Positions 45,133 through 54,014 of a stretch of 64,000 nt of DNA are shown here, in pieces. A program made the translations under genes and the position numbers. Each line of letters starts with the position of its first letter. Positions within the stretch are counted from its first letter, which is position 1. The DNA is from Marinomonas mediterranea MMB-1 (GTDB taxonomy: Bacteria > Pseudomonadota > Gammaproteobacteria > Pseudomonadales > Marinomonadaceae), in contig NC_015276.1 of the NCBI RefSeq assembly GCF_000192865.1, positions 4,024,501 to 4,088,500 of the forward strand. Direction: 5' to 3'. The notes beneath the pieces were generated by a model. It did not search any database. It worked only from the letters and a program-made list of their open reading frames with translations, and was not told where the DNA came from.

Positions 45133-46083
45133 TTAGAAAGGAATGAGCTCGTCATCGTCATCTAAAATTTGCTCAAATCCAGTAGTCTCACCTTTATCAT
45201 TCAGAATGGCCCTCACTTTCACTCTTTCTGTTGTAAGGTGTTGAGAATATCCGTGAAGCCTGTCATAGAAATCAGACTTTAACTTATTAAATACATTACA
45301 TTTATCATCTAGATATTTTTTCGACAAACAAAAATATTCTAAAGTATCTAGTATTGAAAGCATAAGGTAATAGTCATTCTGCAACCTGCCTTCTATAGAG
45401 CTATAGTCAAAGGACAGCCTTTCACCCACATAATAATCAGGAAAAACAAGCCTAGAAAAGCTATACATATTGTCTTTAAAGGCATAGGGTTTCCTATCAG
45501 GCATTATGTAATCCTCATCCCAAAAATCATTTAAACTTACTAAATGAAAATAAATTTTATGGAAAAAATTTTCGTACGATACTAGCCCATCATCAAGAAT
45601 AGATGGATCACCTGAAGCTTGCATATCATCACAATAATATGAGAAATACGTATAATCATTTTGAGCGAATATATCTGTGTAAATATGCTCTTTTGATATG
45701 AATTTTATTTTTTCTCTCTTCTCTATATCAGATAAAAAATCCATAAAAATTCCGCGATGTTTTATGCAATTTTCAAATGAGTTCTTCTTATCTGTTGCTT
45801 CTATTTGTTTGTCAGAACGACTGATCTGAGCAGCCGTTTGAACCGAGCGGTGATGAGAGGCGACAAGGGCCACTAGAGGGAAAGCAAGCGAAGCAATAGC
45901 AAGAGGAAACTTTAAACGACCAATAGCATCGTTTACACAGGCCGATGTGAAGCACACCCGCAAGTCTTCATTAGTAAAGTCCGCAATGCCGATAGCAGTT
46001 GCAACTAAAACACCAGTGCCTATCGGCCCCCATAGCGCCCACTTGAACCACTTTAGTTCCGTAAGAGTCTTATCGTGCGCCAT
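45133..46083 (-). CDS. Two-TM membrane protein of unknown function
   Basis: 316 residues. Two N-terminal helices (about 15-35 and 59-79, the second in 'LAIASLAFPLVALVASHHRS') are followed by 'QTAAQISRSDKQIEA' and a long cytoplasmic domain rich in Asp/Tyr/Phe, ending in an acidic tail. The arrangement of two helices then the HRS-xQ-xxQI pattern resembles membrane proteins found near defence genes, including some retron-linked ones, but no retron or reverse transcriptase is present. It follows the pentapeptide gene by 18 bases, so they form a pair. Confidence 0.72.
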   Translation of the reverse strand: MAHDKTLTELKWFKWALWGPIGTGVLVATAIGIADFTNEDLRVCFTSACVNDAIGRLKFPLAIASLAFPLVALVASHHRSVQTAAQISRSDKQIEATDKKNSFENCIKHRGIFMDFLSDIEKREKIKFISKEHIYTDIFAQNDYTYFSYYCDDMQASGDPSILDDGLVSYENFFHKIYFHLVSLNDFWDEDYIMPDRKPYAFKDNMYSFSRLVFPDYYVGERLSFDYSSIEGRLQNDYYLMLSILDTLEYFCLSKKYLDDKCNVFNKLKSDFYDRLHGYSQHLTTERVKVRAILNDKGETTGFEQILDDDDELIPF

Positions 46084-46101
46084 ACTGCATCCTTGGTTGG
46101 G

Positions 46102-47151
46102 TTAATTGATTGTTTCTGGGAGAAAGTGGAAAGCGGGAGTTTCGCCGTTTAGTAAGTTCACAGCTGCGCGTCTATTCTGCGTAGACTTCATTAGATCAAG
46201 AATAGGTTTGCCACAGGCTAGCTCTTTATCTCGGTAAGTTAGGTACCAGTTTTTGGCTTTTTTAAGATTCGAGCAAAGCTGATCTACATTTTCATCAGAC
46301 ACAACCTCAGATCCCAACTTTACCTCAAACAAACGCGCTAACAACAAATTCGCTTTAGACAAATTCGCGCCAATCAAATCCGCTTCAGACAAATACGCGC
46401 CAGAAAAATTTGCTGCCATAAACCTAGCACCAGACAAATTCGCGCCAGTCAAATCCGCTTTAGACAAATACGCGCCAGATAAATTTGCTACCATAAAGCT
46501 AGCACCAGACAAATCCGCACCAAACAATGCCGCACCAGATAAATTCGCAAAAGACAAATCCGCACCAGGTAAATTCGCTCTAGACAAACCCGCACCAGAT
46601 AAATTCGCTCTATACAAATTCGCCTCGGACAAATCCGCATACATCAAATTCGCATGAGACAAATCAGAACCTCTTAACTTAGCCTTTTGGAGTTCCACCC
46701 CACGCAAATAGGCTCCTTGCTGGTCTTCTTCTACCGAAAGGTCTATCCCTGTTAACGGTTCATTAATATTGTTCAAATATTCTAGCGCTTCTTTTTTGCC
46801 GCTGTTACCAGGAGCCTTAGTCGTAAGAAGTTGCCACGCCGCCACCTTGCGACCTTGCTCCGCACTCTCTTTAGAAAGCTTCATGTCATCACGAGCCAGT
46901 TTTAGAGCCTCGATGTTTCGCTGGCGATCTTGGTAATCGAAGATTATGCCAACTAATGTCACAATCAGTAGAAAAGAACTCAGGGCTTGGAATATGCGGG
47001 TAAAGTGCCAGCTGTCTAACCAATCGGCAAAGCGGTGAAGCTTTCCTTTCTCCGGCTCTTCTTCCGTAATGCAAACTTTCTGCACCTTAGTCGGAGCCAA
47101 CTGCTCTTGGCGCCTTTTTAGAAATGGATGCTCTTTTGTGTAGCGTGGCAT
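46102..47151 (-). CDS. Pentapeptide-repeat membrane protein
   Basis: 349 residues. A basic cytoplasmic start (1-50), a TM helix (about 53-73, 'FQALSSFLLIVTLVGIIF'), a helical linker (80-130) and then about 20 pentapeptide repeats of the A(D/N)LS type (about 160-270), such as 'LSGADL'-like and 'LSEANLYRANLS' units, predicted to fold as a right-handed beta-helix. The C-terminal 75 residues contain 'CSNLKKAKNWYLTYRDKELACGKPIL'. It is co-transcribed with the two-TM gene from a near-consensus promoter at 47181-47209. Binding partner unknown. Confidence 0.88.
   Translation of the reverse strand: MPRYTKEHPFLKRRQEQLAPTKVQKVCITEEEPEKGKLHRFADWLDSWHFTRIFQALSSFLLIVTLVGIIFDYQDRQRNIEALKLARDDMKLSKESAEQGRKVAAWQLLTTKAPGNSGKKEALEYLNNINEPLTGIDLSVEEDQQGAYLRGVELQKAKLRGSDLSHANLMYADLSEANLYRANLSGAGLSRANLPGADLSFANLSGAALFGADLSGASFMVANLSGAYLSKADLTGANLSGARFMAANFSGAYLSEADLIGANLSKANLLLARLFEVKLGSEVVSDENVDQLCSNLKKAKNWYLTYRDKELACGKPILDLMKSTQNRRAAVNLLNGETPAFHFLPETIN
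46327..46690. repeat. 15-bp coding repeats of the pentapeptide gene
   Basis: The DNA shows a 15-base period (units like AAATTCGCxCCAGAC on the plus strand). Some longer blocks are almost identical, for instance around 46375-46400 and 46440-46465. This points to recent internal duplication and possible length variation between strains. Confidence 0.8.
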
Positions 47152-47180
47152 GGTACGTCCTTGATCTATGGAGACTTCCT

Positions 47181-47232
47181 ATATCACTGAATTGATCAAA
47201 TATTGTCAAGGGCTGATTGGTTTATGGTATAA
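47181..47232. promoter_or_regulatory. Overlapping divergent promoters (copy B)
   Basis: Leftward: TTGACA (47204-47209, minus strand), 17 bases, TGATAT (47181-47186), a near-consensus sigma-70 promoter for the pentapeptide gene 30 bases away. Rightward: TTGTCA (47203-47208) with GGTATA/TATAAA boxes 17-19 bases on, facing the gene at 47280. The two -35 boxes use the same bases, so the polymerases would compete. Confidence 0.6.
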
Positions 47233-47279
47233 AAGACAATCAACTTTGTGTGTACGTGCTCAAGGAGGGTTCTCGGATT

Positions 47280-48362
47280 ATGGCACAAGCAAATTTTGAG
47301 TACGAAGCGATTCGTTACTTAGTCGATAAATGTGGGCTTTATGAATCTGTTTATCAAGGTGAACAACAAGTGATGGTTCGTAACTCTAGCCCTCTTTGCC
47401 TTGATATAAAAGAGCTGCTTGCTGAAATTAAGAAATGGGCGATTGATTCAGGCAAAGCCTTTGGCAACACCTGCCCTAACGGGATGAGCCTTTCTAATCG
47501 TGTTTTTTGCTATGACATTACGGAGTACAATGGCACCTATCTCGCAGCTTTTTGGAATGAAGTACCAAAAGGAAAGCGTGGCGTGGGTACTTTACCTAAA
47601 GATAAGCCAGTAAAAGACCAAGTACCAAGCAACGCAAAAATATCACCGTCCGACATTCCAGGTTACATGACCTATTTCTTATTCGCTCCCAAATACAACA
47701 ATATGTTCTTGCCAATCAAGCTACGTCAACCTGGCGAAACGGCGAACAATCTAGCAACCTCAAACATGAAGCAATACTTACTCAATTATATTCGCGACCA
47801 TTCTGAATATCGTATAAAGTCTGAAAATGGCAGTTACACTTTCTCAGACAAACCACGAGGTACGAAAAATCGCCTGCCTCACAGTTCTTTAACACCTCGC
47901 CTAGATTGGACGAAAGTCAAAGATGATGCAGACTTAGAAACCGTATTTGCCAACGCAAGTTCAGTCACCAAATTGACTTACAAATTCAATCAACCAGACA
48001 AAATTAAGAGTAAAGCAAACAAACGTTTATTTAGTATAAAGCAAGCGGTTCAAGACGTTAAAGATCACGATAAACACCTAGACCCCCGTAGAGAGATTGA
48101 AATGATTATTCCTGTTACTGGCATCAGCAAACAAGAATTAGACGAGCTTGTTCGAGACTTCGAAGAATACGACAAAACACAAGCTTTCAACGTCGGTTTC
48201 AAACTGCAAAAAGACAGTCGCGAATACTGGCTCGACAAAACCTACCGAAAGAAAGATGGACGATTGATGGTTATGGTGCAGCCTAAAAATAATGACTTCC
48301 CTATTTTGAAAGATTTACATCAAAAGCTCTTCAGCGAGCTGGAGAATTTCTTAGCGAGCTAG
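47280..48362 (+). CDS. Unrecognised soluble protein of a two-gene unit
   Basis: 360 residues from the ATG at 47280, which has AAGGAGGG upstream; a 21-residue extension to 47217 overlaps the promoter and is rejected. There is no signal peptide or TM. Features are 'LSNRVFCYDITEYNGTYLAAFWNEVPKGKRGVGTL' (about 78-112), 'IPGYMTYFLFAPKYNNMFLPIKL' (about 135-157) and a charged C-terminal half with 'EYWLDKTYRKKDGRLMVMVQP'. I recognise no domain. It lies 41 bases before a membrane protein gene, likely its partner. Confidence 0.78.
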   Translation: MAQANFEYEAIRYLVDKCGLYESVYQGEQQVMVRNSSPLCLDIKELLAEIKKWAIDSGKAFGNTCPNGMSLSNRVFCYDITEYNGTYLAAFWNEVPKGKRGVGTLPKDKPVKDQVPSNAKISPSDIPGYMTYFLFAPKYNNMFLPIKLRQPGETANNLATSNMKQYLLNYIRDHSEYRIKSENGSYTFSDKPRGTKNRLPHSSLTPRLDWTKVKDDADLETVFANASSVTKLTYKFNQPDKIKSKANKRLFSIKQAVQDVKDHDKHLDPRREIEMIIPVTGISKQELDELVRDFEEYDKTQAFNVGFKLQKDSREYWLDKTYRKKDGRLMVMVQPKNNDFPILKDLHQKLFSELENFLAS

Positions 48363-48403
48363 TCAAAAAACACTATAATGAACAGGGAAGATTGAGGTGT
48401 ACT

Positions 48404-48946
48404 ATGACGAATTTCATTGTCCAGCTATTAGCAAGTGAGAAAGGAGTAGCTTGGCTATCTGGCCTTTCTTGGGTTGTGATTTTCGGCGCAGCTATCCTTT
48501 CCTTTCTGCCAGGCATGGATGTTCAGGCAATGGATCTTATTTCCATTTCAAATAGTATGATCACTATATCTGCCATCATTTTTGGAATAATGGGTGCGTG
48601 GTTATCTTTGGTCAAAGTCGAATACCGAGAACAAATCAAAGAAAAGGTCCCTAAACGCGAAAACGTGCAAGATATCCTCAACAAAGCAGAGAACTTAAGC
48701 GGTATTATCACAACAAGCTGTGTGATTCTATTTATCTGTATCATCTATAATTTTGCCTACTATGTTTTCTCGAACTACGCGTTCTTTCAATCTATAAAGT
48801 CTGAATTAAAAGGCTTGTCGCTCTCAGTATTGGTGTTTCTTGGAGGTATTCAAATAAGATTACTGATTGCCATTATGTGGAGCGGTGTTGATCATGTGCT
48901 TGATCTTTATTCCTTAAAAGATCAGCTAGAAGATGAAAGGGATTAA
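48404..48946 (+). CDS. Unrecognised multi-TM membrane protein of a two-gene unit
   Basis: 180 residues from the ATG at 48404 (starting MTNFIVQLLA, with GAGGTG upstream; an alternative ATG is four codons earlier). It has four predicted helices: about 18-38, 50-68, 99-125 and 138-160. A cytoplasmic loop between helices 2 and 3 is charged ('EYREQIKEKVPKRENVQDILNKAENL') and the C-terminal tail is acidic. It follows the soluble gene at 47280. A soluble partner plus a membrane protein fits the layout of several anti-phage systems, but this family is not known to me. Confidence 0.75.
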   Translation: MTNFIVQLLASEKGVAWLSGLSWVVIFGAAILSFLPGMDVQAMDLISISNSMITISAIIFGIMGAWLSLVKVEYREQIKEKVPKRENVQDILNKAENLSGIITTSCVILFICIIYNFAYYVFSNYAFFQSIKSELKGLSLSVLVFLGGIQIRLLIAIMWSGVDHVLDLYSLKDQLEDERD

Positions 48947-49061
48947 AGCTAACTTTTTTACAAAGTTGAATCACAACAAAGCCCTCATTGCGCTTAAACT
49001 CGCCCTATCAATATTTTATACACTATAGTGAAAAAATCTAAACAAAGTTAAAGGATAAATA

Positions 49062-49597
49062 ATGAACCTCGGAGTAGTTCGAGTTGGCGAGACAATGGGG
49101 CTTGACGCAGACAAGTCGCAAATGGACTGATTCACTTTACCAAGACGAAGAATTCACACGCTCGTGCTGTACCAGTTTCAGTCGCGCTTGAGCTTATGAT
49201 AAAAAGCGACCGATCACGCCCGAATTTTGGTCACATGTTTGCAGGAAGCTGCTCGCGGGCATTTCGATCTGCGATCGCCGATGCTGAAATATTTTTGCCA
49301 AGAGGCCAGCTAACTCACGTTATGCGCCACACCTTTGCTGTGCATTTTATGCGAGACAAAGGCTCGATCTTTGATCTACAGAAGATTCTTGGCCACAAAA
49401 CGCTAAAGATGACTTTGCGCTATGCGAAGTTCCACCCAGACTATCTCACTGATGCTATTCACAAGAACCCGACTCGCTTTAATGCAGCGAGACGGGATCG
49501 AAATCGCAGTTTAATAATATGGACACTTTTGGACACCGCTCATTCTCGGAGCGGTTCTGAAAAAAATGTTTTGCGTGTGATTATCTCTCTTTCTTAG
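49062..49597 (+). pseudogene. Tyrosine recombinase (P2-type integrase) remnant
   Basis: Only the catalytic domain is left, in two frames. The first (from 49062) gives 'VVRVGETMGLDAD' with the box I Arg and stops soon after. After a shift the second gives 'ANGLIHFTKTKNSHARAVPV' and 'LPRGQLTHVMRHTFAVHFM', with the HxxR motif, 'LGHKTLKMTLRYAKFHPDYL' with the catalytic Tyr, and a tail to 49597. The N-terminal core- and arm-binding domains are missing. It stands 175 bases from a tRNA-Phe gene, the usual place for such an integrase, so it marks the right end of the island. It cannot be active. Confidence 0.88.
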
Positions 49598-49680
49598 ACT
49601 AGCTTAGAAATGAACTATCATGGCCACTTTACGAAAGTTGCACCAAAGTAGACAAAAATTCATGGACACTTTGTGGACAC
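49519..49680 (+). repeat. Direct repeat near the integrase end
   Basis: ATGGACACTTTTGGACAC (49519-49536) recurs as ATGGACACTTTGTGGACAC (49662-49680), one indel apart. It lies between the integrase tail and the tRNA-Phe gene, where attachment-site and integrase arm sites are expected. It may be a remnant of the attachment region. Confidence 0.45.
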
Positions 49681-49729
49681 TGGCACAAGTTGCAGACAGG
49701 AAGGGTAATAAATTTTAGACATAAAAAAA

Positions 49730-49768
49730 GCCCTAATGCCATACTATATATAGGCTTTAGAGCTTCTA
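49730..49768 (-). terminator. Terminator after the tRNA-Phe genes
   Basis: On the minus strand, after the promoter-distal tRNA, AAGCC...GGGCTT pairs around an AT-rich loop and runs into seven U (T-run at about 49723-49729 as A on the plus strand). It ends the tRNA transcript. Confidence 0.5.
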
Positions 49769-49772
49769 ATAA

Positions 49773-49848
49773 TGGTGCCCAGAGGCGGAATCGAACCACC
49801 GACACGAGGATTTTCAATCCTCTGCTCTACCGACTGAGCTATCTGGGC
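49773..49848 (-). tRNA. tRNA-Phe (GAA), copy 1
   Basis: 76 bases on the minus strand, full cloverleaf: acceptor GCCCAGA/TCTGGGC, D-loop AGTCGGTAGA, anticodon GAA at positions 34-36, T-loop GGTTCGATTCC and encoded CCA. It is identical in sequence to the copy at 49920-49995. Its 3' end points toward the integrase remnant, so it is the likely integration target. Confidence 0.97.
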
Positions 49849-49886
49849 AAAAAAGATATGCACTTACTTAGTGAAAAAGCACACAT

Positions 49887-49914
49887 AAAAAAACCAGCAA
49901 TTTGCTGGATTTTA
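49887..49914 (-). terminator. Hairpin with T-run between the tRNA-Phe copies
   Basis: CCAGCAA/TTGCTGG (49894-49908) forms a short stem which on the minus strand is followed by a run of seven U. It lies just after the promoter-proximal tRNA copy and may terminate or be a processing site. Confidence 0.55.
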
Positions 49915-49919
49915 AATAA

Positions 49920-49995
49920 TGGTGCCCAGAGGCGGAATCGAACCACCGACACGAGGATTTTCAATCCTCTGCTCTACCGACTGAGCTATCTGGGC
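49920..49995 (-). tRNA. tRNA-Phe (GAA), copy 2
   Basis: 76 bases, sequence identical to the copy at 49773-49848 including the encoded CCA. The two genes lie in tandem, 71 bases apart, each with a hairpin after it. This copy is nearer the promoter. Confidence 0.97.
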
Positions 49996-50171
49996 AAGTG
50001 CGGCGTATTATAAACAAGGTTTTATCAGGGTCAATACTTTTTTCGATTTTTTTAACAATCACTTAGGAATAATAAGCAATCTGCCTGTCTTCATCGTGCT
50101 TTCTTAGCTTGACTATTCGCAGCCTATATCCCCTCTGGTATGATGCTATGAATTTTATAGAGAGTTAATTC

Positions 50172-50645
50172 ATGCTTCATATTGTACTGTACCAGCCAGA
50201 AATTCCGCCCAATACAGGAAACGTCATTCGCCTATGCGCCAACACTGGCTATCAGCTACATTTGATCGAACCATTTGGGTTCGATCTAGACGATAAAAAA
50301 TTAAGAAGAGCGGGGCTTGATTATCATGAGTTCACTCATGTTAAAAAGTACGCTAATTGGGACGCCTTTATCGCCCAAAACGAGAACATTGGTACTCTAT
50401 ACGCACTCACCACGAAAGGAAGTCGTACCCATAGCGAGGCCGAGTTTAAAGAGAACGACGTGTTGGTGTTTGGGCCAGAAACGCGCGGCCTGCCTGCTGA
50501 GTTTATTGAAGCGCTTCCTAAGCCTCAGCGCCTAAGACTTCCAATGCAAGCGGACTCGCGAAGCTTAAACCTTTCCAATACCGTTGCTGTTATGGTGTAC
50601 GAGTCTTGGCGTCAACTTGACTATAAAATGTCTTCTACGGATTAA
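50172..50645 (+). CDS. trmL: tRNA (cytidine(34)-2'-O)-methyltransferase TrmL
   Basis: 157 residues, a single-domain SPOUT methyltransferase. The start '[26 protein letters not shown]' and '[22 protein letters not shown]', then '[12 protein letters not shown]' and '[24 protein letters not shown]' forming the knot that binds SAM, are diagnostic. It methylates the ribose of the wobble base in tRNA-Leu isoacceptors. It is the first gene right of the tRNA-Phe pair and is followed closely by the channel gene. Confidence 0.95.
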   Translation: MLHIVLYQPEIPPNTGNVIRLCANTGYQLHLIEPFGFDLDDKKLRRAGLDYHEFTHVKKYANWDAFIAQNENIGTLYALTTKGSRTHSEAEFKENDVLVFGPETRGLPAEFIEALPKPQRLRLPMQADSRSLNLSNTVAVMVYESWRQLDYKMSSTD

Positions 50646-50653
50646 TCAATGGT

Positions 50654-51754
50654 ATGAATTCTCTCGGATTATTCTTAAAAAAGAAAAGTCATGGCCGACA
50701 ACGCTATAAAAAAATTGTGTATCAGCATGCAATAAAAGACTTACGACGACGCTTTGTCATGTTAGCAGCGATCATCGTAATACATAGCATCGCAATGGTC
50801 TTCTTCGAAGACTTAAATTGGTGGCAAGCCTTTTGGCTAACGATGACCTCCGCCAGTACGACAGGGTATGGCGACATCTCTGCGGCGACATTCTGGGGGC
50901 AACTGACCACCATTGTTCTTATATATGGTTTAGGCATCACACTGCTGGCCCAAATCGCCAGTGATTACGTTGAACTACGTTTGATTCAGCGCGATATGCG
51001 TGTCAAAGGCAAAATGGAGTGGAGCACTATGCGCGATCATTTACTTATTATTAATACCCCAGCATTACATACAGAGCGTTATCTAAAACTGCTCATAACA
51101 CAAATAAGCAATACTCCTGAGCTAGAAGATACGCCCATCCAAATTTTGACCCCGCACTTCCCCGACGGACTCCCAGAAGAGCTACGTGAAATGGGTGTGG
51201 TGCATCATACTGGAGATGCAACGGAACCTGGGAAACTTGAATCAGCTGGCGTAGACAAAGCCAAATACATTATCGTCTTATCACCAGACAGTCAGAACGA
51301 CCACAGCGACAGTATCGTCTTTGATACACTTCATAGAGTTCACGAAACGGGCGCTAGCGCCTTTCTACTAGCAGAAGCGGTCAATGACCTTAATAGAGAT
51401 CGATTTAGAAAAGCGGGAGCAAACGCGGTTATACGCCCTATCAGAGCATACCCTGAGATGTTGGTAAGGTCTTTAATCGCACCTGGCACCGAACAAGTTC
51501 TGGAGAACTTATTTCGATATCAGGGAGACCATACGGTTCGCATCGATGTAAATTTATCCAATGTCACTTGGGCGGAAATCGTGACTCGGTTAATTCAGGA
51601 GAATATCGGTACCGCTCTAGGCTACGAAAATGAATTTGGCAACATCGTCACGCATCCAGATACACATGCTTCCATTACCGCACGATCACTAATTGTACTC
51701 GTGGGTGACGATACAAACCTACCATCAGGATCCAAGATAAAAGCCCTGTTTTAA
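50654..51754 (+). CDS. Potassium channel family protein with TrkA-N domain
   Basis: 366 residues. Two helices (about 33-53 and 84-104) flank the pore with selectivity filter 'TTGYGD' near residue 74, a K+ channel signature. A RCK/TrkA-N regulatory domain (about 123-260) has 'GDATEPGKLESAGVDKAKYIIVL', a nucleotide-binding Rossmann fold, and the rest resembles a RCK-C part. A basic N-terminus precedes TM1. It likely conducts K+ and is gated by a ligand at the RCK domain. It lies 8 bases after trmL. Confidence 0.9.
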   Translation: MNSLGLFLKKKSHGRQRYKKIVYQHAIKDLRRRFVMLAAIIVIHSIAMVFFEDLNWWQAFWLTMTSASTTGYGDISAATFWGQLTTIVLIYGLGITLLAQIASDYVELRLIQRDMRVKGKMEWSTMRDHLLIINTPALHTERYLKLLITQISNTPELEDTPIQILTPHFPDGLPEELREMGVVHHTGDATEPGKLESAGVDKAKYIIVLSPDSQNDHSDSIVFDTLHRVHETGASAFLLAEAVNDLNRDRFRKAGANAVIRPIRAYPEMLVRSLIAPGTEQVLENLFRYQGDHTVRIDVNLSNVTWAEIVTRLIQENIGTALGYENEFGNIVTHPDTHASITARSLIVLVGDDTNLPSGSKIKALF

Positions 51755-51766
51755 ATATTGCTCTGA

Positions 51767-51806
51767 CATACTTACTGCTCGTTTAAGCGATAGAGCAGTA
51801 AGTATG
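51767..51806. terminator. Terminator-like hairpin between convergent genes
   Basis: Perfect 14-bp stem (51767-51780 and 51793-51806) with a 12-base loop, between the channel gene and the convergent DUF924 gene. The U-tract is weak on both sides. Confidence 0.6.
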
Positions 51807-51846
51807 CTTTAAGCCCATAAAATCACGTAACCCCAAGCTGTTATTT

Positions 51847-52386
51847 TTAAAAAGACGAATCAGGCTCGCTCAAGAAGGCCGCTTCTTCTAGGCTACTTGG
51901 TCGCCCCAAAAGCGCATTCCGATGCGGATACCGTCCAAAACGCTCAATGATCACTTTATGCTTCAATTCAAACTCATAGTTATGCTCCAGCCCCGGTTGA
52001 CTGAAAAGCCTCATCGCCTCATCGTGAATGACCAGCGACTCGCTGTGCATATAGGGCATATATAGAAAACTTCGCTGTATTAGGGGTAACTGCTGGTCTA
52101 ACGCCAATGAGACCGCCTCTTGCGCCAGCACCAGCGCCATCGGGTCCTGTGAAAAAGCACGCGGTGTATCTCGGTAAATGTTTCTGGAAAACTGATCAAG
52201 CACTATGATCTCCGCCAGACGACCAATAGCAGAACTCCGCCATAGATAAAGTTCACCTTTCGCGGCTTTTTCTAGCACTTCACCAAACAATTCCGTGAGT
52301 TTACGATCAAATTCAACGTCTTTTTTATACCATTGCTCTGGTGTACAAGACTCGAACCACAACTCAATCACATCATTTGCTAACAT
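51847..52386 (-). CDS. DUF924 family protein
   Basis: 179 residues from the ATG at 52386 with AAGGTGA before it; the longer frame to 52449 lacks family sequence. 'VIELWFESCTPEQWYKKDVEFDRKL' and 'LAEIIVLDQFSRNIYRDTPRAFSQD' and 'LYMPYMHSESLVIHDEAMRLF' are the conserved DUF924 segments, an all-helical fold of unknown function. It stands alone between two hairpins. Confidence 0.85.
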   Translation of the reverse strand: MLANDVIELWFESCTPEQWYKKDVEFDRKLTELFGEVLEKAAKGELYLWRSSAIGRLAEIIVLDQFSRNIYRDTPRAFSQDPMALVLAQEAVSLALDQQLPLIQRSFLYMPYMHSESLVIHDEAMRLFSQPGLEHNYEFELKHKVIIERFGRYPHRNALLGRPSSLEEAAFLSEPDSSF

Positions 52387-52446
52387 GGCGTCACCTTTTA
52401 TCGGTAAAGTTGGTTTTAAACGAAAGTACCACAAAACCAGTAGGCA

Positions 52447-52472
52447 CAAAAAAGCCAGACTACTGTCTGGCT
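52447..52472 (-). terminator. Intrinsic terminator after the ferredoxin gene
   Basis: On the minus strand an 8-bp stem (52465-52472 with 52453-52460), a 4-base loop and six U. It lies 34 bases past the ferredoxin stop and ends the coaD-ferredoxin transcript. Confidence 0.85.
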
Positions 52473-52506
52473 TGATCGTAATTATAGATGGCTTTTCGAA
52501 GTTCGG

Positions 52507-52785
<279 letters not shown>

Positions 52786-52817
52786 CTAGCCTATCATAAA
52801 CTTACTGAAAGTCGTTC

Positions 52818-53345
<528 letters not shown>

Positions 53346-53373
53346 CTATCGTCGCGTGACATTCCCAATTTAA

Positions 53374-53400
53374 GGGGCGCATCATAAAGGATTACGCCCC
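53374..53400 (-). terminator. Hairpin in the yggT-coaD gap
   Basis: GGGGCG (53374-53379) pairs with CGCCCC (53395-53400) around 15 bases, about 60 bases after the yggT stop. There is no strong U-run; it may attenuate read-through into coaD. Confidence 0.4.
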
Positions 53401-53462
53401 GCTTCTCAATTCCTATGCTAGATACTGAGCATACAAAAATTCAATACCGTGCTTAATACAGT

Positions 53463-54005
53463 TTAGATCACATACGGTCTTATGAAATTCTGCAATATCG
53501 TAATAGCGAGAAAAATAAAGATTGGCGATAAATCCAACCCGCCTAGACTCGGCAAAACTTTATGGCAAGCACGGTAAAGTGGTTCACATATTTGACGAAC
53601 AATCATTGCACCTGGGTGATCCGCATGCGGAGCAATCCAGCTTAAGATAACCGTAATAATAACAGCCCAAAAATACAACTGCAGAAGGTTATAAAACAAG
53701 CCCGCGATAGTATAGATAACGTAATGAGCAGGCGTCGAATTAAATCCCGCAATCATTAAAATCAAGAAGACCATTGCAAACTGGACAGCCAAAGCCAACA
53801 CAACAGATGCGGTATCAAGACGTCCAATTGGAGGGATAACTTTACGCAAGGGCAACAATATTGGGCTGGTTGCTTTCACAATCGCCTGACTAATTGGGTT
53901 GTAAAAATCAGCTCGACTTAATTGCAAAAGCAGCCTTAGCATTACAACAAAAAGATACAGGCTACCTAAGGTTTTTACGACTAAAATAAACGGATCACCG
54001 CCCAT
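53463..54005 (-). CDS. yggT: YggT family membrane protein
   Basis: 180 residues with the duplicated YggT hairpin: two halves each with two helices and the '(P)I(L/S)xxLxxxxPxxxxLDxS' pattern ('LLPLRKVIPPIGRLDTASVV' and 'YRACHKVLPSLGGLDLSPIF'). It is an inner-membrane protein linked to osmotic tolerance and cell-division clusters in other bacteria. It follows proC by 9 bases in the usual yggS-proC-yggT order. Confidence 0.93.
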   Translation of the reverse strand: MGGDPFILVVKTLGSLYLFVVMLRLLLQLSRADFYNPISQAIVKATSPILLPLRKVIPPIGRLDTASVVLALAVQFAMVFLILMIAGFNSTPAHYVIYTIAGLFYNLLQLYFWAVIITVILSWIAPHADHPGAMIVRQICEPLYRACHKVLPSLGGLDLSPIFIFLAITILQNFIRPYVI

Positions 54006-54014
54006 GACACACTC

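Noticed and set aside
45133..46083. Retron-type membrane effector
   Set aside because: The helix arrangement is reminiscent, but there is no reverse transcriptase or structured RNA gene nearby, so the name is not used.
46327..46690. Regular short repeats that could suggest a CRISPR array
   Set aside because: The 15-base period is in frame with the pentapeptide coding sequence, and there are no unique spacers.
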